Part shown: piece after piece, positions 4,548 through 5,335 of the stretch
Numbering within the stretch: position 1 is the stretch's first letter
How the letters are laid out: each line of letters starts with the position of its first letter
Source: an uncultured Eubacteriales bacterium
GTDB lineage: Bacteria; Bacillota; Clostridia; Christensenellales; Borkfalkiaceae
DNA length: 5,335 bases
Assembly (NCBI GenBank): GCA_905211955.1
Contig: CAJMCT010000075.1
Span: 1-5,335 of the forward strand
Direction: 5' to 3'
Notes under the pieces: generated by a model
Told to the model about the DNA's origin: nothing
Seen by the model: the letters and a program-made list of their open reading frames with translations, nothing else
Database searches by the model: none
Position numbers and translations under genes: made by a program

Positions 4548-4551
4548 TTTT

Positions 4552-4761
4552 ATGGCAGCAAACTATAATAAATTGTGGAAATTGCTAATTGACAAGGGCA
4601 TGACGAAAACCGACTTGCGAATGAAAACCGGTATGTCTACATCTACGCTCGCAAAAATGAGTAATAATGAAAACGTTTCTATGGAGATAATTCTTCGTAT
4701 ATGTGAAATCCTCGAATGCAACGTCGGGGACGTTATGGATGCAACAAAAAAAGAAGATTAA
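4552..4761 (+). CDS. Small XRE-family regulator (HTH_26-like) of a methyltransferase unit
   Basis: A 69-residue protein that is nearly all HTH: NYNKLWKLLIDKGMTKTDLR (4-23), recognition region MKTGMSTSTLAKMSNNENVS (24-43), then MEIILRICEILECNVGDVMD. The YNKLWKLLIDKGM...TDLR...ST..LAK...NE.VS..IL..IC..L.C..GD.MD pattern is typical of HTH_26 XRE proteins, frequently encoded directly upstream of DNA cytosine-5 methyltransferases, where they act like restriction-modification control proteins. The start is set by AAGGGG at 7-nt spacing. It lies 88 bp upstream of the methyltransferase start in the same direction and behind an operator-covered promoter, so it probably represses itself and meters methyltransferase expression. 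Confidence 0.9.
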   Translation: MAANYNKLWKLLIDKGMTKTDLRMKTGMSTSTLAKMSNNENVSMEIILRICEILECNVGDVMDATKKED

Positions 4762-4769
4762 ATTTTATA

Positions 4770-4790
4770 ATATGACTGAAACTGTCATAT
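4770..4790. repeat. Perfect 7-bp inverted repeat between regulator and methyltransferase
   Basis: ATATGAC (4770-4776) and GTCATAT (4784-4790) flank TGAAACT. The layout is compatible with a control-protein operator or with an RNA hairpin. It starts 8 nt after the stop of the second XRE gene. Confidence 0.5.
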
Positions 4791-4796
4791 TTACTG

Positions 4797-4821
4797 TGCT
4801 AAAATCTTGTTGATTTTAGCA
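4797..4821. repeat. Perfect 10-bp hairpin before the methyltransferase
   Basis: TGCTAAAATC (4797-4806) pairs with GATTTTAGCA (4812-4821) around TTGTT. It is not followed by a T-tract on either strand, so it is not a standard terminator. It may attenuate or stabilise the methyltransferase part of the transcript, or be a DNA-binding site. Confidence 0.5.
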
Positions 4822-4849
4822 AATGACTATTTAAGGGTAGATTACGGTT

Positions 4850-5335
4850 ATGATAAAATTAGCAACATTGTTCAGTGGTGTTGGAGCAATAGAAGAAGCA
4901 TTTGTTAAAAAAGGAATAAAACATAAAATTGTTTTTGCGGCAGACAATGGAGAAAGAGAATGCAAAATCAATGTTGAAGAAGTGAAACAAATTACTTCAA
5001 AAATGTCCGTAAAAGAAAAGAACGAGTATATAGAAAAATTGTATTTAGAACTTTCAAAAAAAGAGAACTATATGCAAACGCAATATTGCGCAAACTTTAA
5101 GGTTCAAAGTGGACATTATTATCAAGATGTCAGATTTATAGATGGAACTGTTTATAATTCAAATAATTTACAAGACAAAACATTTGAAGTAGTTATTGAT
5201 GTAGCTATTTCTGGAAATAAGTGTGATGCAGTTACTAAAAATGAAGATAATAGTATTACATATGCTGGTAAAAAATGGTATCAAATAGCTGAAGACGATA
5301 CTTCAACAACATTAGTTTTAGCAGAAAATTATGGT
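4850..5335 (+). CDS. DNA cytosine-5 methyltransferase N-terminus, continuing into unrelated sequence (partial)
   Basis: The frame stays open for 162 codons to the window edge. Residues 1-100 are a normal C5-methyltransferase start: motif I LATLFSGVGAIEEAF (4-18) binds S-adenosylmethionine; motif II VFAADNGERE (28-37); a helical insert (41-75); then a motif-III-like QDVRFIDGT (92-100). The catalytic motif IV (GGSPCQ-like) should follow within about 10-20 residues but is absent. Residues from about 101 onward (LQDKTFEVVIDVAISGNKCD, then YAGKKWYQIAEDD and TTLVLAENYG) resemble DUF6273-like modules of secreted proteins instead. No other frame shows PCQ in the remaining sequence, so a simple frameshift does not explain it. 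The start is ATG 4850, with an in-frame TAG at 4838 just upstream and a weak AAGGG 12 nt before it. It is a disrupted or chimeric gene, an unusual insertion, or an assembly junction. Confidence 0.7.
   Translation, partial: MIKLATLFSGVGAIEEAFVKKGIKHKIVFAADNGERECKINVEEVKQITSKMSVKEKNEYIEKLYLELSKKENYMQTQYCANFKVQSGHYYQDVRFIDGTVYNSNNLQDKTFEVVIDVAISGNKCDAVTKNEDNSITYAGKKWYQIAEDDTSTTLVLAENYG

Overview
The window looks like part of an integrative or mobilisable element from an AT-rich Gram-positive bacterium, most likely a gut member of the Bacillota. The evidence is the strong AGGAGG-type ribosome binding sites, low GC, standard stop codons (TGA terminates one gene), a MobL/MobP-like relaxase start, and small Firmicutes element families (DUF6291-like, SLOG, XRE). 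The taxonomic call is an inference; there is no rRNA or housekeeping gene to anchor it.

Left part, all on the minus strand and reading right to left: a SLOG-fold protein (3580-4020); a 376-residue unrecognised protein with a sigma-region-4-like C-terminal helix-turn-helix (2302-3432) ending in an intrinsic terminator; about 760 bp of non-coding DNA (1539-2301); a tandem DUF6291-like protein (822-1538); a GC-richer block of inverted repeats (696-764) that is a candidate oriT; a small winged-helix-like protein (310-657); and, overlapping it by ATGA, the N-terminus of a relaxase running off the left edge (1-313).

The most striking structure is in the 760-bp gap. A composite repeat of about 63-76 bp is present in six clear units, plus one with a degenerate second part. 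Each unit has an 'A' element (CCCTTCAC-like, often with a partly symmetric AAGGG arm) and, 33-35 bp later, a 'B' element made of two direct ACATAA hexamers exactly 11 bp apart. A B-like element in the opposite orientation covers the -10 box of the 376-residue protein's own promoter. I infer that a protein, perhaps the 376-residue one, binds the array and controls its own synthesis, with the array serving as a replication, partition or regulatory locus of the element.

Right part, plus strand: an XRE repressor (4161-4394), divergent from the SLOG gene across a region rich in operator-like palindromes and closed by a strong terminator; a second small XRE regulator (4552-4761) behind an extended -10 promoter whose -10 lies inside a perfect 10-bp inverted repeat; then, after two perfect hairpins, the start of a DNA cytosine-5 methyltransferase (4850 to the window end). 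That reading frame begins as a normal methyltransferase (motif I FSGVGA, a motif-III-like QDVRFIDG) but then continues into unrelated sequence resembling a secreted DUF6273-like domain where the catalytic PCQ motif should be. This suggests a gene disruption, a recombination product or an assembly junction.
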